Part shown: positions 1 to 10,699 of the stretch, piece after piece
Position numbering within the stretch: position 1 is the stretch's first letter
Layout: each line of letters begins with the position of its first letter
Source of the DNA: Hypoxylon rubiginosum
Lineage: Eukaryota; Ascomycota; Sordariomycetes; Xylariales; Hypoxylaceae
Direction of reading: 5' to 3'
DNA: 64,000 nucleotides
Assembly (NCBI GenBank): GCA_902806565.1
Contig: CADCXA010000066.1
Span: 124,001 to 188,000 of the forward strand
Translations under genes and position numbers: made by a program
Notes under the pieces: model-generated
Seen by the model: the letters and a program-made list of their open reading frames with translations, nothing else
Databases searched by the model: none
Told to the model about the DNA's origin: nothing

Positions 1-646
1 GCCTGGTGGGTAGGAACCGGGCCGGTCTTGGGTGCCGGCAGTCTTTCATACAACGTCCAATCTCGGATTGTAAAAAGGATATAGCATCTCCTCTCAGCGT
101 GTCCCACTGAATCGGGTCCCGGAGAGCGAGCGTTGGAGAATATGGCTCTGCCATCAGTTAGCCTTTAATGTACGCGAGTCAACACAGCTCAGCCTTACTC
201 AAATCAGACGTCAGAGGAAATCGCAAGCCGATATTGAAGTTATTCACGTTAAATTCCTTAGTAGACTCGGGTGACGGGTGACACTCGACGAAGAGAAACC
301 AAACTCCGAACTTAGCATCTGGACTCTCGAACTGCGAGTCGTAGTCCCAGGAATATCGGATATGCAGCGGTAATCCTGGCTTGATAGGTGTAGACCGGCC
401 GAGATTAAGTATCTCGCAAAACTCGACGGACTGAAGGGCGGAGCGAAGGAGTTGGCAGAATTCGCAGACCTTAGAGGACTGTAATAACTCGGGCAGTTCG
501 GGATACGTAAGAACTTTTTGCATGTATAGGAGGAATTGTTCTACATAGAGAGGCCCTAGGGGGTTCAATGTAGGTGACCATTCCTTCCAGCTCTTTTGCT
601 GGTCTGCTTCTGAGAGGGTCTGCGGCGTGAGGAACGGGAATCTCAA
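1..646 (-). CDS. HET-domain protein, 5' part, cut by the window edge
   Basis: Putative heterokaryon-incompatibility (HET) protein; these trigger cell death after fusion of unlike hyphae. Exon 1 runs 646-199 and encodes the usual pre-HET region, including CEFCQLLRSAL (the C-x2-C pattern common just before HET domains). A 51-nt intron (198-148, donor GTAAGG, branch GCTAAC, acceptor CAG) joins it in phase to exon 2 (147 to the edge), which reads RDPIQWDTLRGDA, then CMKDCRHPRPARFLPTR. The C-x2-H pattern followed by LPTR is the classic lead-in to the HET core, which therefore lies beyond position 1. Seen: motifs and in-phase intron. Known: the motif layout of the family. Inferred: function. The gene may be intact or broken outside the window. 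A second, broken HET gene lies 4.4 kb away on the other strand. Confidence 0.75.
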
Positions 647-1387
647 TATTTTCTCACATGGATGGCATAAGCGTGATAAAGAGCCTACGGCATTTCGATG
701 TTAGATGCGGTGGAGGGTTACAGTATGAGCAATAATTTTTCTTGCAGCATTACTGATCTCGCCGGCAGTGACTAATTGTAGTATTGAAAATAACCTACTG
801 GGAGACGCCATTGTGTCTAGTTTAAGCATGAAATATGAGCAATTAACATTAGACAATTGAATATCTTGAAGAATCGGTGCTCGCGTGAGGGGCATAGAAT
901 GAATGGGGTTGGCTTACAAGCGTCTGTCTTTAACTCTTTAACCCCTATCCTGTTAGAGACACATTCCGACTAACACTTGGGCAGACCTTGAAAAAGCTTA
1001 GCTAATACTTATAGCAGAGTTGCTATAATTAAATTAGTATTTCAAGGACTTCCCCATAAAATGGCTCTTTGCCACACATTATCTGAAAGGGTCATAGGTT
1101 GCTTTAAAGTTTGAAGTATTGTATGCTCTCTCTCAATGAAAGAAGAAGTCCATAAGAAAATGGATGAGGTCAACAACTCCGGTCCTAACCGGCTCTGACA
1201 CTAACAGCCAATAGCGGGTCTTGTAAAAATTTGGGGCAATTGTCAGCAATCGGGGATTCCCACTCTCGAATATCTGTCTATCAGTATCGATAATTTATCC
1301 AAGAGTGACATTTCTAACCGTCTCTTTACACCCATTCAATCCAGGCTTACCCTAAGTCGTCAGGTGTAGTATAGATTACCATCAAGT
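647..1387. other. Intergenic, no gene seen
   Basis: Promoter region shared by the divergent HET gene (left) and lipoyl synthase (right). It is AT-rich around 960-1070. A 64-codon frame on the minus strand (701-895) has no recognisable content and was not called. Confidence 0.6.
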
Positions 1388-2692
1388 ATGGCGTCTCCTT
1401 CGGCTTCAATATGTCGCCTACGGACGCCCTTGCACCGGGCAATTTCCAGCTCCCTAAGCTTAAGCGCAACCAGATCTTACGCCACCGTCCCAACAAACAG
1501 CCCGGAACCTTCTTCTTCTTCCTCCGCCAAACCCGCCCGCCGGCCGACATACTTTAAAGACACGACGATAGCGTCGCTAGACGAATTCCTGCCCACGTCT
1601 TCGGCCGCGGCCCCCCTCGCGGCCACCGATGCCTACCAGCTGCGCACCGCCGAGGTCGGCCCCGCGTCGAACCGCCGCACCATCACGCGGCTGCCCGAGT
1701 GGCTCAAGACGCCTATCCCGGCCGGCAACGACAACTACAAGAAGATCAAGCAGGACCTACGAGGCTTAAATCTCCACACGGTGTGCGAGGAGGCGCGGTG
1801 CCCCAACATCAGCGAGTGCTGGGGCGGCAGCAACAAGAACGCCGCGACGGCCACCATCATGCTGATGGGCGACACGTGCACGCGCGGGTGCCGGTTCTGC
1901 AGCGTCAAGACGAACCGCAACCCGCCGCCCCTCGACCCGCACGAGCCCGAGCACACGGCCGAGGCCCTGGCCCGCTGGGGCCTGGGCTACGTGGTGCTGA
2001 CCAACGTGAACCGCGACGACCTGGCCGACGGCGGCGCCTACCACTTCGCCGAGACCATCCGCAAGATCAAGGCCAAAAAGCCGAGCCTGCTGGTCGAGGC
2101 CCTGACGAGTGACTTCATGGGCGACCTCGACATGGTGCGCGTCGTCGCCGAGAGCGGGCTCGACGTGTACGCCCACAACGTCGAGACCGTCGAGGCCCTG
2201 ACCCCGTACGTGCGCGACCGCCGCGCCACCTTCCGCCGCAGCCTCGAGGTACTCAAGCACGTCAAGACGACGCGCCCCCGCGAGGGCGGCAACGAGGTCA
2301 TCACCAAGACGAGCATCATGCTGGGGCTCGGCGAGCAGGAGCACGAGCTCCTGGACGCGCTCCGGGCGCTGCGGGACGCCGGCGTCGACGTCGTCACCTT
2401 CGGCCAGTACATGCGGCCGACGAAGCGCCACCTCAAGGTCGAGAAGTACGTGACCCCCGAGGAGTTCGACATGTGGCGCCAGCGCGCCCTCGACATGGGC
2501 TTCCTGTACGTGGCCAGCGGGCCCTTGGTCCGCAGCAGCTACAAGGCCGGCGAGGCTTTCATCGAGAACGTCCTCAGGAAGCGGGCCAGCGAGAAGGGTA
2601 CTACTGCTGCCGCCGCCGCTGCTGCTGATATCGGTAGCAAGCTGGGAGAGGCCGTCGCGCTTGGGGAGACGGCGAAGACGGAGAGTGTGTAA
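1388..2692 (+). CDS. LIP5: Lipoyl synthase, mitochondrial
   Basis: Radical-SAM enzyme that inserts two sulfurs into protein-bound octanoate to make the lipoyl cofactor of pyruvate and 2-oxoglutarate dehydrogenases and the glycine cleavage system, in the mitochondrial matrix. Single exon, 434 aa. The N-terminus is rich in Ser, Arg and Ala and lacks acidic residues for the first 40 positions, as expected for a mitochondrial presequence. The auxiliary cluster motif [12 protein letters not shown] (C-x4-C-x5-C) lies near residue 137, and the radical-SAM motif CTRGCRFC (C-x3-C-x2-C) near 168. The C-terminal [12 protein letters not shown] carries the conserved RSSY serine that ligates the auxiliary cluster. 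The last 25 residues are a low-complexity Ala-rich tail. The 3' half is strongly GC-biased at third positions, which creates long antisense shadow frames. It is intact although both neighbours to the right are broken. Identity is secure from the three motifs. Confidence 0.96.
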   Translation: MASPSASICRLRTPLHRAISSSLSLSATRSYATVPTNSPEPSSSSSAKPARRPTYFKDTTIASLDEFLPTSSAAAPLAATDAYQLRTAEVGPASNRRTITRLPEWLKTPIPAGNDNYKKIKQDLRGLNLHTVCEEARCPNISECWGGSNKNAATATIMLMGDTCTRGCRFCSVKTNRNPPPLDPHEPEHTAEALARWGLGYVVLTNVNRDDLADGGAYHFAETIRKIKAKKPSLLVEALTSDFMGDLDMVRVVAESGLDVYAHNVETVEALTPYVRDRRATFRRSLEVLKHVKTTRPREGGNEVITKTSIMLGLGEQEHELLDALRALRDAGVDVVTFGQYMRPTKRHLKVEKYVTPEEFDMWRQRALDMGFLYVASGPLVRSSYKAGEAFIENVLRKRASEKGTTAAAAAAADIGSKLGEAVALGETAKTESV

Positions 2693-2977
2693 GATGTGTG
2701 GGGTTCGGCATCGGCCGTTGCTTTAAACATACTTTTTCAACGTGTACATATAATAACATTCAACTTGAAAGTTTCACTTAGGTGAGCATGGATCCGGCGT
2801 ATTTAGACATGACATGGTGGAATTGGGATCGGGATCGTTTTTAGAACAGGTCGTTAGTAATCTTATTCAACCAGGATAGAACGATCACTAAATCAATCCA
2901 ATGATCTTAAATTTTCATCATCTGATTTGCTGTCCTGCATATCAAATTATATCTCCCCTCGTCTCTTTCACAGCGTC

Positions 2978-4017
2978 TTAGAGCTCGTCCACCAGCCCCA
3001 ACAAATCGTCCGACAGCGGCCCCTTGCGAGCCAACCCCACCGTCTCAACAACCTGACTCGTCCTGCTCGCGCCAATGATCACGCCATCCTCATCGCCCAG
3101 CGCCGAGTGGTGCACGATCCAGCGAATCGCCACCTCCAGCGGCGCCGCCCCCCGCGCCCTCGCCGCCGCGTCGAACCTCGTCACGGCCGCGCCCAGATCC
3201 GGCGCCCCGAACACCTTCCACATGGCGCCGCCGAGCGGGTTCCCGGCGGCGAACCGCGTGCCCGCCGCCGCAGCAGCCGCGCCCCGCGCCGCCTTGCCCG
3301 TCAGGAAGCCCGCGGCCACGGACCGGAAGGCGTTGAACCGGACGCCGTGCGCGCGCAGCAGGGGTAGGAGCTTCGTCTCGGCGCCCCGCAACACGAGGCT
3401 GTACTCGCCCTGGTAGCAGGACGGCTTCTGCCACCCGTGCTGCGAGCACAGCTGCAGCATCTTCTCGAGGGTCGGGGGCGGCACGTTGGAGACGCCCCAC
3501 TGGGAGTAGGTACATAGTTACTGCAAGCCCATTTGCTAAGAAGGGATGGAGATCGGTATGCTCTTAGGGTGGAAAGTAGAAACTCACGGCCTTGCAGTGC
3601 CCCTGCTCGATCTGCTCGTTAAACGCCTATACCTGCTCCTCAAGCGGCGTCGCCGGGTCCGCGCGGTGTATATGCAGCACATCCACACCCGCCTCCTCCG
3701 TCCTCCGCAGCCTCTCGAGGCTCCCGGCGACCGACCTCCGCACGGCGTCGCGCGCCAGGTCGCCACTACCATCCGTCCGCACGTCCGTGTAGACCTTGGT
3801 GTCGACGGCGAAGTCCACGGCTCAGCTCCCGCGGCGCCTCCCCGATCAGCGACTCCGACCGCCCCGGGTTCAGCGGCGGGTACCGCGCCCCGGAGTCCAG
3901 GCGCCGGATCCCGAGGGTCCGGAGCGCCGCCAGCACGGACGAGACGGGCGCGACGTCTTGGAATTCTGTCTCATCCATGCCGAACCTGGCGGTGCCGAAG
4001 ATGAGCTGCGGAGACAT
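2978..4017 (-). pseudogene. Aldo/keto reductase, disrupted by a frameshift and a stop codon
   Basis: Remnant of an NADP-dependent aldo/keto reductase (aflatoxin-aldehyde-reductase/YakC-like). Piece 1 (4017 to about 3824) starts MSPQLIFGTARFG and contains LDSGARYP, with the Asp and Tyr of the catalytic tetrad. Near 3818-3824 the frame shifts by one base: ELS is followed in another frame by VDFAVDTKVYTDVR, with the catalytic Lys. Piece 2 continues through DVLHIHRAD (catalytic His) and meets an in-frame TAG at 3629-3627, in PLEEQV-stop-AFNEQIEQGHCKA, where homologues would read straight on. An 88-nt intron (3587-3500, GTGAGT...CAG) leads to piece 3, starting WGVSNVPPPTLEKML and ending at 2978. 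All the family's segments are in the right order, so this is one gene with at least two lesions. A base-calling error could explain the frameshift but not as easily the nonsense codon as well. Confidence 0.82.
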
Positions 4018-5087
4018 CGTGCTTGGTCTGGTCTGCTAATAACTTTATCTTTTATTCTTTATCCTTATTCGTATTTTTCGTTTGCGTATACAGATTGGAG
4101 CATGGAGTTTACTATCGTAGTACGGTTGTAGGATGTCTTAGTCTTCTTGATACATCGTACGGTCTGAAAGAGTCCATGCCCCTTTATGTATCCTTCATCC
4201 TTCACTCCCTTACAGTTTCAGTGCTATCGGCTCCATGTTCCGATGCAGATCTCGGGCATCGGACGACCGCGATTGCGCTTTAGTTTTTCTTCGGCGACTT
4301 TTGATGTCTGAATGAGGAATTTCAACACCGAAACAAACAGCCTTCAGTGGGGTTCGGCATTCAAAGACCGCAACCTCTCCGTTATTTAAATCCGTACCCA
4401 TCCGGCCCGGCCGTTTCCCATACGCCAGACAACCCACACAACGGCCGGGCTCCTTTCACTACTAGCCGTTCATGGCCTTCAGTTGATATGCTGTTGGATA
4501 TGGAGCTCGTAGTTTATTTGAAGCTGAATAAGCGTGCTAGAGTAATATAAGATCAAGATTATCACTAGGTAGCAGGCCCGGATCCTAGGGATATCTCAGC
4601 CCATCTTCTTAATAATGAAATGTTTATTAGGTAATTCGCTAACCTAGGTTGAAGTCCTTCCTTCTATCATGGCGTGCTATCTTAGCTACAAGAGCTGAAA
4701 ACATTATGTCCAACGAAGAGCAATACGAATCCACGTGATGCCCTTGTGGCGTGGTCTAGACGAATCTCTCAGCCGCAACCCCTAAAGCATTCTACATTTC
4801 AGTAGACTAGTCTTGGTAGCGATGGCGGCTGTGTATATTCTTGAGCCCCCACGCGAGGTAGGATATGAATACTAGCTCTTCCCCTCAGAATGAGCTTGTC
4901 AAAAAATCATGGGCTCTTGAAGGAGCTATTTAGCATATCTATTTACGGTGTATGTGTAGGACGTATACTGGCATACGATTGATCAGGGAGCATATCAAGG
5001 GTTTCTTTCGCAAACTCAAAAATTATTACTTTCCGTAGCAACTTGCCGGAAAGGGCACTGCCCCTTTCCTAATCATATCCGCCCGCA
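4018..5087. other. Intergenic, no gene seen
   Basis: Region between the divergent reductase remnant and HET remnant. Short frames exist on both strands but none resembles a protein. It holds one copy of the ACCTAGGT palindrome at 4642-4649. Confidence 0.6.
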
Positions 5088-7591
5088 ATGGCGGCAACTC
5101 GGCCGGAACACTGGGCGATGGAGTACCTCGACCACAAGATAGGCCACGGGCTCTTCGAGATCCGCCCACGCCCCCCGGCCCCTCGCTCGCCAGCCGACGT
5201 CGTCGTCGAGCTCCCCGAGGAAGAATGCGCGGTCTGCCACCGGCCCCGGGACGGCCGCTTCGAGGGCGTAGTCGGGGACCTCGAGAGCGGGATGTCGAGG
5301 GGCTGCCGCCTGTGCGACGCGCTGCACCAGCTCGTCGTCGCCGTCACGCGGGAGCCGCGCCAGGTATCGCACCCCTTCCGGCTTGAGATACGCAAGGGTT
5401 CGCCGGCGATCTTGGATATCTGCGTGGCGACGGTTATCGTGGGCGACGTGTACACGCCCCAGTTTGCGAGATACCGAGTCTTCTTCCAAGCCAGTTAGTC
5501 GCATTCCAGACCCGAGCGTGATAGGTAGGGCGGGGTGGGGGTATAGGTTAGTAGGTACCTAGTGTTTGCTTACTTTACACGATGTTTCCATGGACAGACG
5601 CGACCAAGCGGCCCCCATCCCTCTCCACCTTCGACAGCATCGGCTTCGGCTCCCGCTCGATCCAGTGCCTGTCGTTCGCGCGGGCGGCGCTGGACCAGTG
5701 TCTCCGGAAGCACGGCGACTGCGGGCAATCCCCCGGCGGCGACGACCCGGAGCTCCCCACGCGCGTCCTCGATCTCGGCCTCGACGACGACGACGACTCC
5801 GCCATCAAGCTGCTGGGGCGCCGGCGCCAAGCGCCTCGAGGCCAAGCAGGCCTCCCTGGAGCGGCTGAAGGCCTCGGTGCCGTGGGCGGACCTGCCGCCG
5901 ACGTTCCAGGACGCCGCAACGGTAGTGCGGTGCCTCGGCATCCGGTTCCTGTGGGTCGACAGCCTGTGCATCGTCCAGGACAGCGCGGCGGACTGGGAAG
6001 TCGAGTCGTCGCGGATGGCGTCCGTGTACCGGTCAGCTACCGTGACCGTGGCCGCCGTGTCGAGCGCGTCCTCGGACGAGCCGTTCCTCGCGCCGCGTAG
6101 CGGCGTCCTGCAGGAGCGGCTCCTGCTCCTCGGCCTCTCGCGCGCGGACCGTCAGCTTTCGGCGGAAGAGCTCGGGCTCGTCGCGCCGCATGTCAACAGC
6201 GCGCCATCGTATGCGCTTGGGATCCGCCCGCTCGCCGTGCACACGACTGCCGGCCCTTTGAGCTCGCGTGCCTGGACGTTCCAGGAGGAGAAGCTGTCGA
6301 CACGTATCCTGCGCTTCTCTGCCACGGAGCTTAGCTACGAGTGCCGCCGCGGAGTCGCCTGCGAGTGCGACATGTACGGCGCCGACTACAACAACGCTCC
6401 CGAGGTCCCCGGGCTCCCGCCGCTGCACGGGCTAGCTGCTACGGAAGAAAGGGGTGCGGGTGCGGGTGCGGGTGAAGAGGATGGTTCAGAGGCAAGACTG
6501 CCGCAACAGCTATCGCCACACTTGGACCTGTTCCTAGCGTGGCAGAACCGCGTCGCCGAGTATTCCAGGCGCAAGCTGACTTTCGCGTCCGATAAGCTAC
6601 CGGCCCTAGCCGGTCTGGCCACTGTCTGCCACGCGATCACGAAGTCGGCCTACGTGGGAGGTCTATGGCGAGACCATTTCATTCTCGACCTCCTCTGGCG
6701 TCCTGCCGGTAACAACCGTCTAGGCAGCCTAGAGCAAGAAACTCCCTTCGGTAGGACCAAGCCGGCAGCGTGGAAGACCGGCATAACCATCGCCGCGGAG
6801 AGACTACCAGATCCGACGGACCTAGCAAACTGCTACATCAAAAAGCTCCGCAAGACCGCGGCGCACGAGAATCTCCTAGTTCCCCGTATCGCAGAGGTCT
6901 TCGGCACGCCCCCCACGTCCGACCCGGACTTTGAGCCATCGCCGTCTCCCACCGGTTTCGTCGACGGCTACCGAGCCCCCACCTTTTCCTGGGCGTCCGT
7001 AGACCGCCCCGTCGAGTTCCGCGCCGCCGCGACGTCGACTTCGACATCGAGATCGAGACGGCGGTCCTCGACGTGCGGTGCGCCGTCGACGGCCTGAACC
7101 CCTTCGGCCGCGTCTCCGACGGCTACGCCGTGCTCCGGGGCCCGCTGCTCCGGGTCGAGATCTCCACGCGCCCGCTCGCGCGCAACTACGGGTCTTACAT
7201 TCTAAAGCACGGCGGCGTCGCCGTCGAGTTTAAACCTGACCTACCTCTGGCTCTAGCCACCGACCCCTCCTCGTCAACCGCAGAACCTAGAGTCCGTCGA
7301 GCAACACCAGACGACGATCCACACGTGCGCTTTCAGGGGCTACCCGTGTGGTGTCTCAGCTTGCTGCGGTCGTGTTCGCGTGACTCCTCTTCTCCCTCAT
7401 CCGATATCGAGGTTATTCTCCTAGTCCTAGGGCGTTCCGCGCGCGTCCCGGGAGCCTATGAGCGGCTGGGGCTTATCGACACGTCGGCATCTGGGACCGT
7501 GCAGCAGCTGCAGCAGCAGCGCCTTGACCAGTGGTTCGTCGGGGGCGAGCAGCACGCGCGGATTCCGCTATCCGAGGTTAGATGCGTGTAA
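5088..7591 (+). pseudogene. HET-domain protein, disrupted by an internal deletion and a frameshift
   Basis: Second heterokaryon-incompatibility locus. Exon 1 (5088 to about 5493) encodes a pre-HET region with ECAVCHRPRDG and GCRLCDALHQL. A probable intron (about 5494-5597, GTTAGT...CAG, in phase) leads to FARAALDQCLRKHGDC...DDPELPTRVLDLG. At about 5808-5815 this frame gives way abruptly to CWGAGAKRLEAKQASLERLK in another frame. The stretch normally preceding CWG (ending Y-x-A-L-S-Y) is missing, so a deletion that also shifts frame is the simplest reading. The new frame carries the HET core (LPPTFQDAATVVRCLGIRFL, WVDSLCIVQD, SSRAWTFQEEKLSTRILRF). A second shift near 7018-7032 is needed to continue from TFSWASVDRPVEFR into DVDFDIEIETAVLDVRC and FGRVSDGYAVLRGPLLR, the usual C-terminal segment. 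Two separate lesions indicate a pseudogene, though indel errors in GC-rich sequence remain possible. Confidence 0.85.
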
Positions 7592-8174
7592 TATACTGGC
7601 CAAGTTGTAATTCTTGCATTTTTGCCTTTTTTTGCTTTACCCCTCTGTAATCGTGCAGAGAAACAGGGAAGACGTGGCACACAGCCTGCATAAATCGAGA
7701 TTATGGGATGGTGTCACAAGCTCACTTGTGAGGCTATGAGAGGTTTTCAGGGTTCCCTGGGAAGCAGTTAGCCGTGAACAGATTGCGGTTAGATGAAGAC
7801 AACTCTTTCGTAGGTCATATAAAAGTCATCATAACTTAGGATGAACAAATACGGCAGAGTGCATCTGAGGGGGCCAGAAGTATTGGCTCTGGATGATCTT
7901 CTTCGCCCTATCTTGCACTACCTTGCGCTTTCGAGGCTACGACTTGAGCCGAAGCTACTGCAGTATTTGTATCAGTAAGTAGAGTTAAGTACCTTGCTGC
8001 ACCGTTAAAGTGCAGTTATTATACCCGGCACAAGATCGTCTATGCAGACATAAAAAGCCTAAGGCTTTGAGATGAATTAAAATATTATGAAATATCGTTA
8101 ATCATACAGTCTATAGTGACGGGATATCAGTAAACCATGCAAGAAATCTATATGATGCTTTAACAATGCTATGA
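7592..8174. other. Intergenic, no gene seen
   Basis: Shared 3' flank of the converging HET remnant and ion permease. Nothing recognisable on either strand. Confidence 0.6.
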
Positions 8175-10699
8175 TCATGAGTCGTAAGCTTCCTCGGATC
8201 GTATGATATAAACCTCCCCAACAAGAATGGCACAGCCGACAACCATAGCGATGGTGATAATCGGCAGGTTCACGCGGGCAAAATCGAGTCTTCGGACACG
8301 AATGTGTTTCCGAGCGAGGATGTCGCGCCACAGAAGACCGGCGAGAGATGCGCTGAATGCAGTACTGAACGCACCGAAGTTGACGCCGAGCGCCATGCTT
8401 TGTTTATATGTCAGTATGTATATCTATCGCAGAATCCAAGGACCAGCCTCTAGAACCAAGTCGAAGCAGCCTAAGATATAAAGATGCATAATGGAGATCT
8501 GCAAACGTACCTATAAACAGTCGCCCAGAAGGTCCGATCAGTTATCATGGTTCCATTCGCTTCATGAATCTTCTGCCACGCTTGTATCACACGTGACAGA
8601 AGAATGGTGGTGCCAATATTGGTACCAGCAAACTAGATTGCCGTTAGTCTGTGAAGCAATTGCATTCTAGGATCGAGTACTCACGTTGCAGAGGATGACG
8701 GAGAGAAAGCCCATGCCCCCAACACTTCCGACGGTTCCCGTCCTGTTCACCCAGTGGTCCCAGCCGTATGCGAACACCGGAACCCAGCCCTTCGTAACCA
8801 GTGCTTGTACGAGGACAAACATAGAAAATGCAAAGGGGACAAGTGCGAATGGAAGGTGGCTCAGTACTGCCGTCGCTGTTGGGAAAGTTTCCTGCGACCA
8901 CCTGTATGCGTCCGCAACTAATGATACGAGCGTCGCATCTCCACGTTGTGGTCGAACTGTGATGCTGTAAGGAGACTGTTTTTCGGCGTCCATTTCTCGC
9001 TCGGATAACTCTCGGCCCTTTACTCCTGATTCCTTACTCAACGTCGCGCCTGAAAGTCCCCTTGTCGGCTTACGCAGTTCTGTGTCCTGTTTCTCGTCAA
9101 GCGTGCTTATCGCGCTAGTCGACGGGCGTGTGTCTTGTATATCAGCCCCTAGTGCGTTGCCGTTGCTTGTTTGGGGGTCGGATAGACCAGTGCTGGTATC
9201 TTCATGGGCTATAGGAGGGTTTCCACCCAAAGGGTTGGCATCCGGTAGACGCGCCTGTGCCGAAGTAGACTGGCTCGCGACGACATTATTTTGGCGCTCT
9301 AGTCCAGGGTGTTCGCTTGAAGCAGCCCGCTCCATTTCCTCCAGCTCTCTAGCATGTCGTTCGGCCCGAGCTCGTTCAACTTCCCGTCGACCATCACGCG
9401 AAATCTTGCGTGTCTCATGGCGATGGAGCCATCCAAATGCGATGTCCCAACAGAACATGACGAACGCGGCCGGTAGGGTTACGTAGAACACGGGGTGTTC
9501 GCCAGTGTTCTGGCTCGCGGCATTGATTGCAAGGAGCGTGACAAGAGTTGCGGTCATAATGACAGCCCCAAATCCTGCACCTCCCTTATCGATGAACGGG
9601 TTCATGATCTCTTCAAGCGACAGCTGCTTGCTTTCCTCGCCGTTAGCTGGGTCGTTCTCCTCCTCCTCGGCATTCCCTCTGGCGTTAGGGATGTTAGGGT
9701 TCACAGGTTTTCTAGATTTTGCCTCCTCCGAGAGTTCGTGCATCTGGATCGAGAGCGGGATGAGCGACTCATCCGCAAAGACAATGTACAGCAGAAAGGG
9801 AAAGAGAACAATCGCTGTGATGACGACAGGAACGATCATGTTGGCAGTGTAGTCTATGAACCGAATGTCAAAGGCGCCTGCAAGCACGAGGTTGGTAGGG
9901 TTAGAGGATACGAGGATGGCCGAGGCAATGTTGGCCACTGCGAACTGGGCGAAAATCCACGCTCTAGGGTGGATGATATTGCTAGACACGCGGGTCATGT
10001 ATGCGAGAAAGGCGGTGCCGGATAGGATGATAGGATCGTTCCCAATAAAGGTGCCTAGGCTGAAGAAGAAGGCATAGAGATAGAAAAAGAGTCGATGTCC
10101 ATACTTTCCACCCTTTTGGAGAACCTTGAAGGCGAGGTATCTGATGAGACCAGATGCGTCAATCGAAATAGCAATATATGCCAGCGTGATAAAAAAGGCC
10201 ATAATGTCGATCGGAGAGATGTTGTTCGCACCGATCGTACCACCGTACACCTCCTCGCGACCGATTGCTAGAATAGCTAGCAAGAAGAGATCTGCTATCA
10301 AAGGTGTGGTTACAAAATTCATGGGGAAATTGAGCCACACGAGAAACCCGACATCCTCCGCCTGGCTTGCGACGTCATCATTGGCAGAGCTTGAGCCATG
10401 CTGAGAGTGACTATGCCGAGGGGCTATCACTCTCAGGCGACTTAGAGAATCCAAAATAGCATTCTCCAGTTTGCGAGGGAAGGGTATCGGGATGTGAAAG
10501 GGGAAAAGGACAACGATATCTACATAGCGTTAGATATCAATCTTGACTGGCAAGGCTGCCATCTATTCGTAGCAGGTAAGTGCAAGTATAAGGTACACTT
10601 ACTAGTGAGGACGAAGACGACGAGGGTGATGATTGACCGCCATTCATGGATTTTATCGGTGTTAAGATCAATATTGATATCACTCAAATTTTCGGCCAT
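8175..10699 (-). CDS. ArsB/NhaD/CitM-superfamily ion permease
   Basis: Predicted multipass membrane transporter of the ion transporter superfamily (CitMHS/ArsB-like), which moves anions such as arsenite or dicarboxylates; the substrate cannot be told from sequence. Four exons restore one 758-aa frame: 10699-10603, 10519-8685, 8632-8511 and 8397-8175, with introns GTAAGT...TAG, GTGAGT...TAG and GTACGT...AAG. The start is MAENLSDINIDLNTDKIHEW followed at once by a hydrophobic helix. The first half holds several helices plus FIGNDPIILSGTAFLAYM and SSNPTNLVLAGAF, the two re-entrant-type motifs (GNDP, SNPTNL) typical of the family. A long hydrophilic Ser/Glu/Arg-rich loop (roughly residues 410-560) separates the halves, as in fungal homologues. 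The second half carries FAGTNIGTTILLSRV, the mirror motif. A run of G at 10827-10835 lies in the upstream flank. Confidence 0.85.

Noticed and set aside
1766..2431. 221-codon minus-strand frame opposite lipoyl synthase
   Set aside because: Antisense shadow of a GC-rich gene; composition (Val/Ala/Gly/His) mirrors the sense codons.
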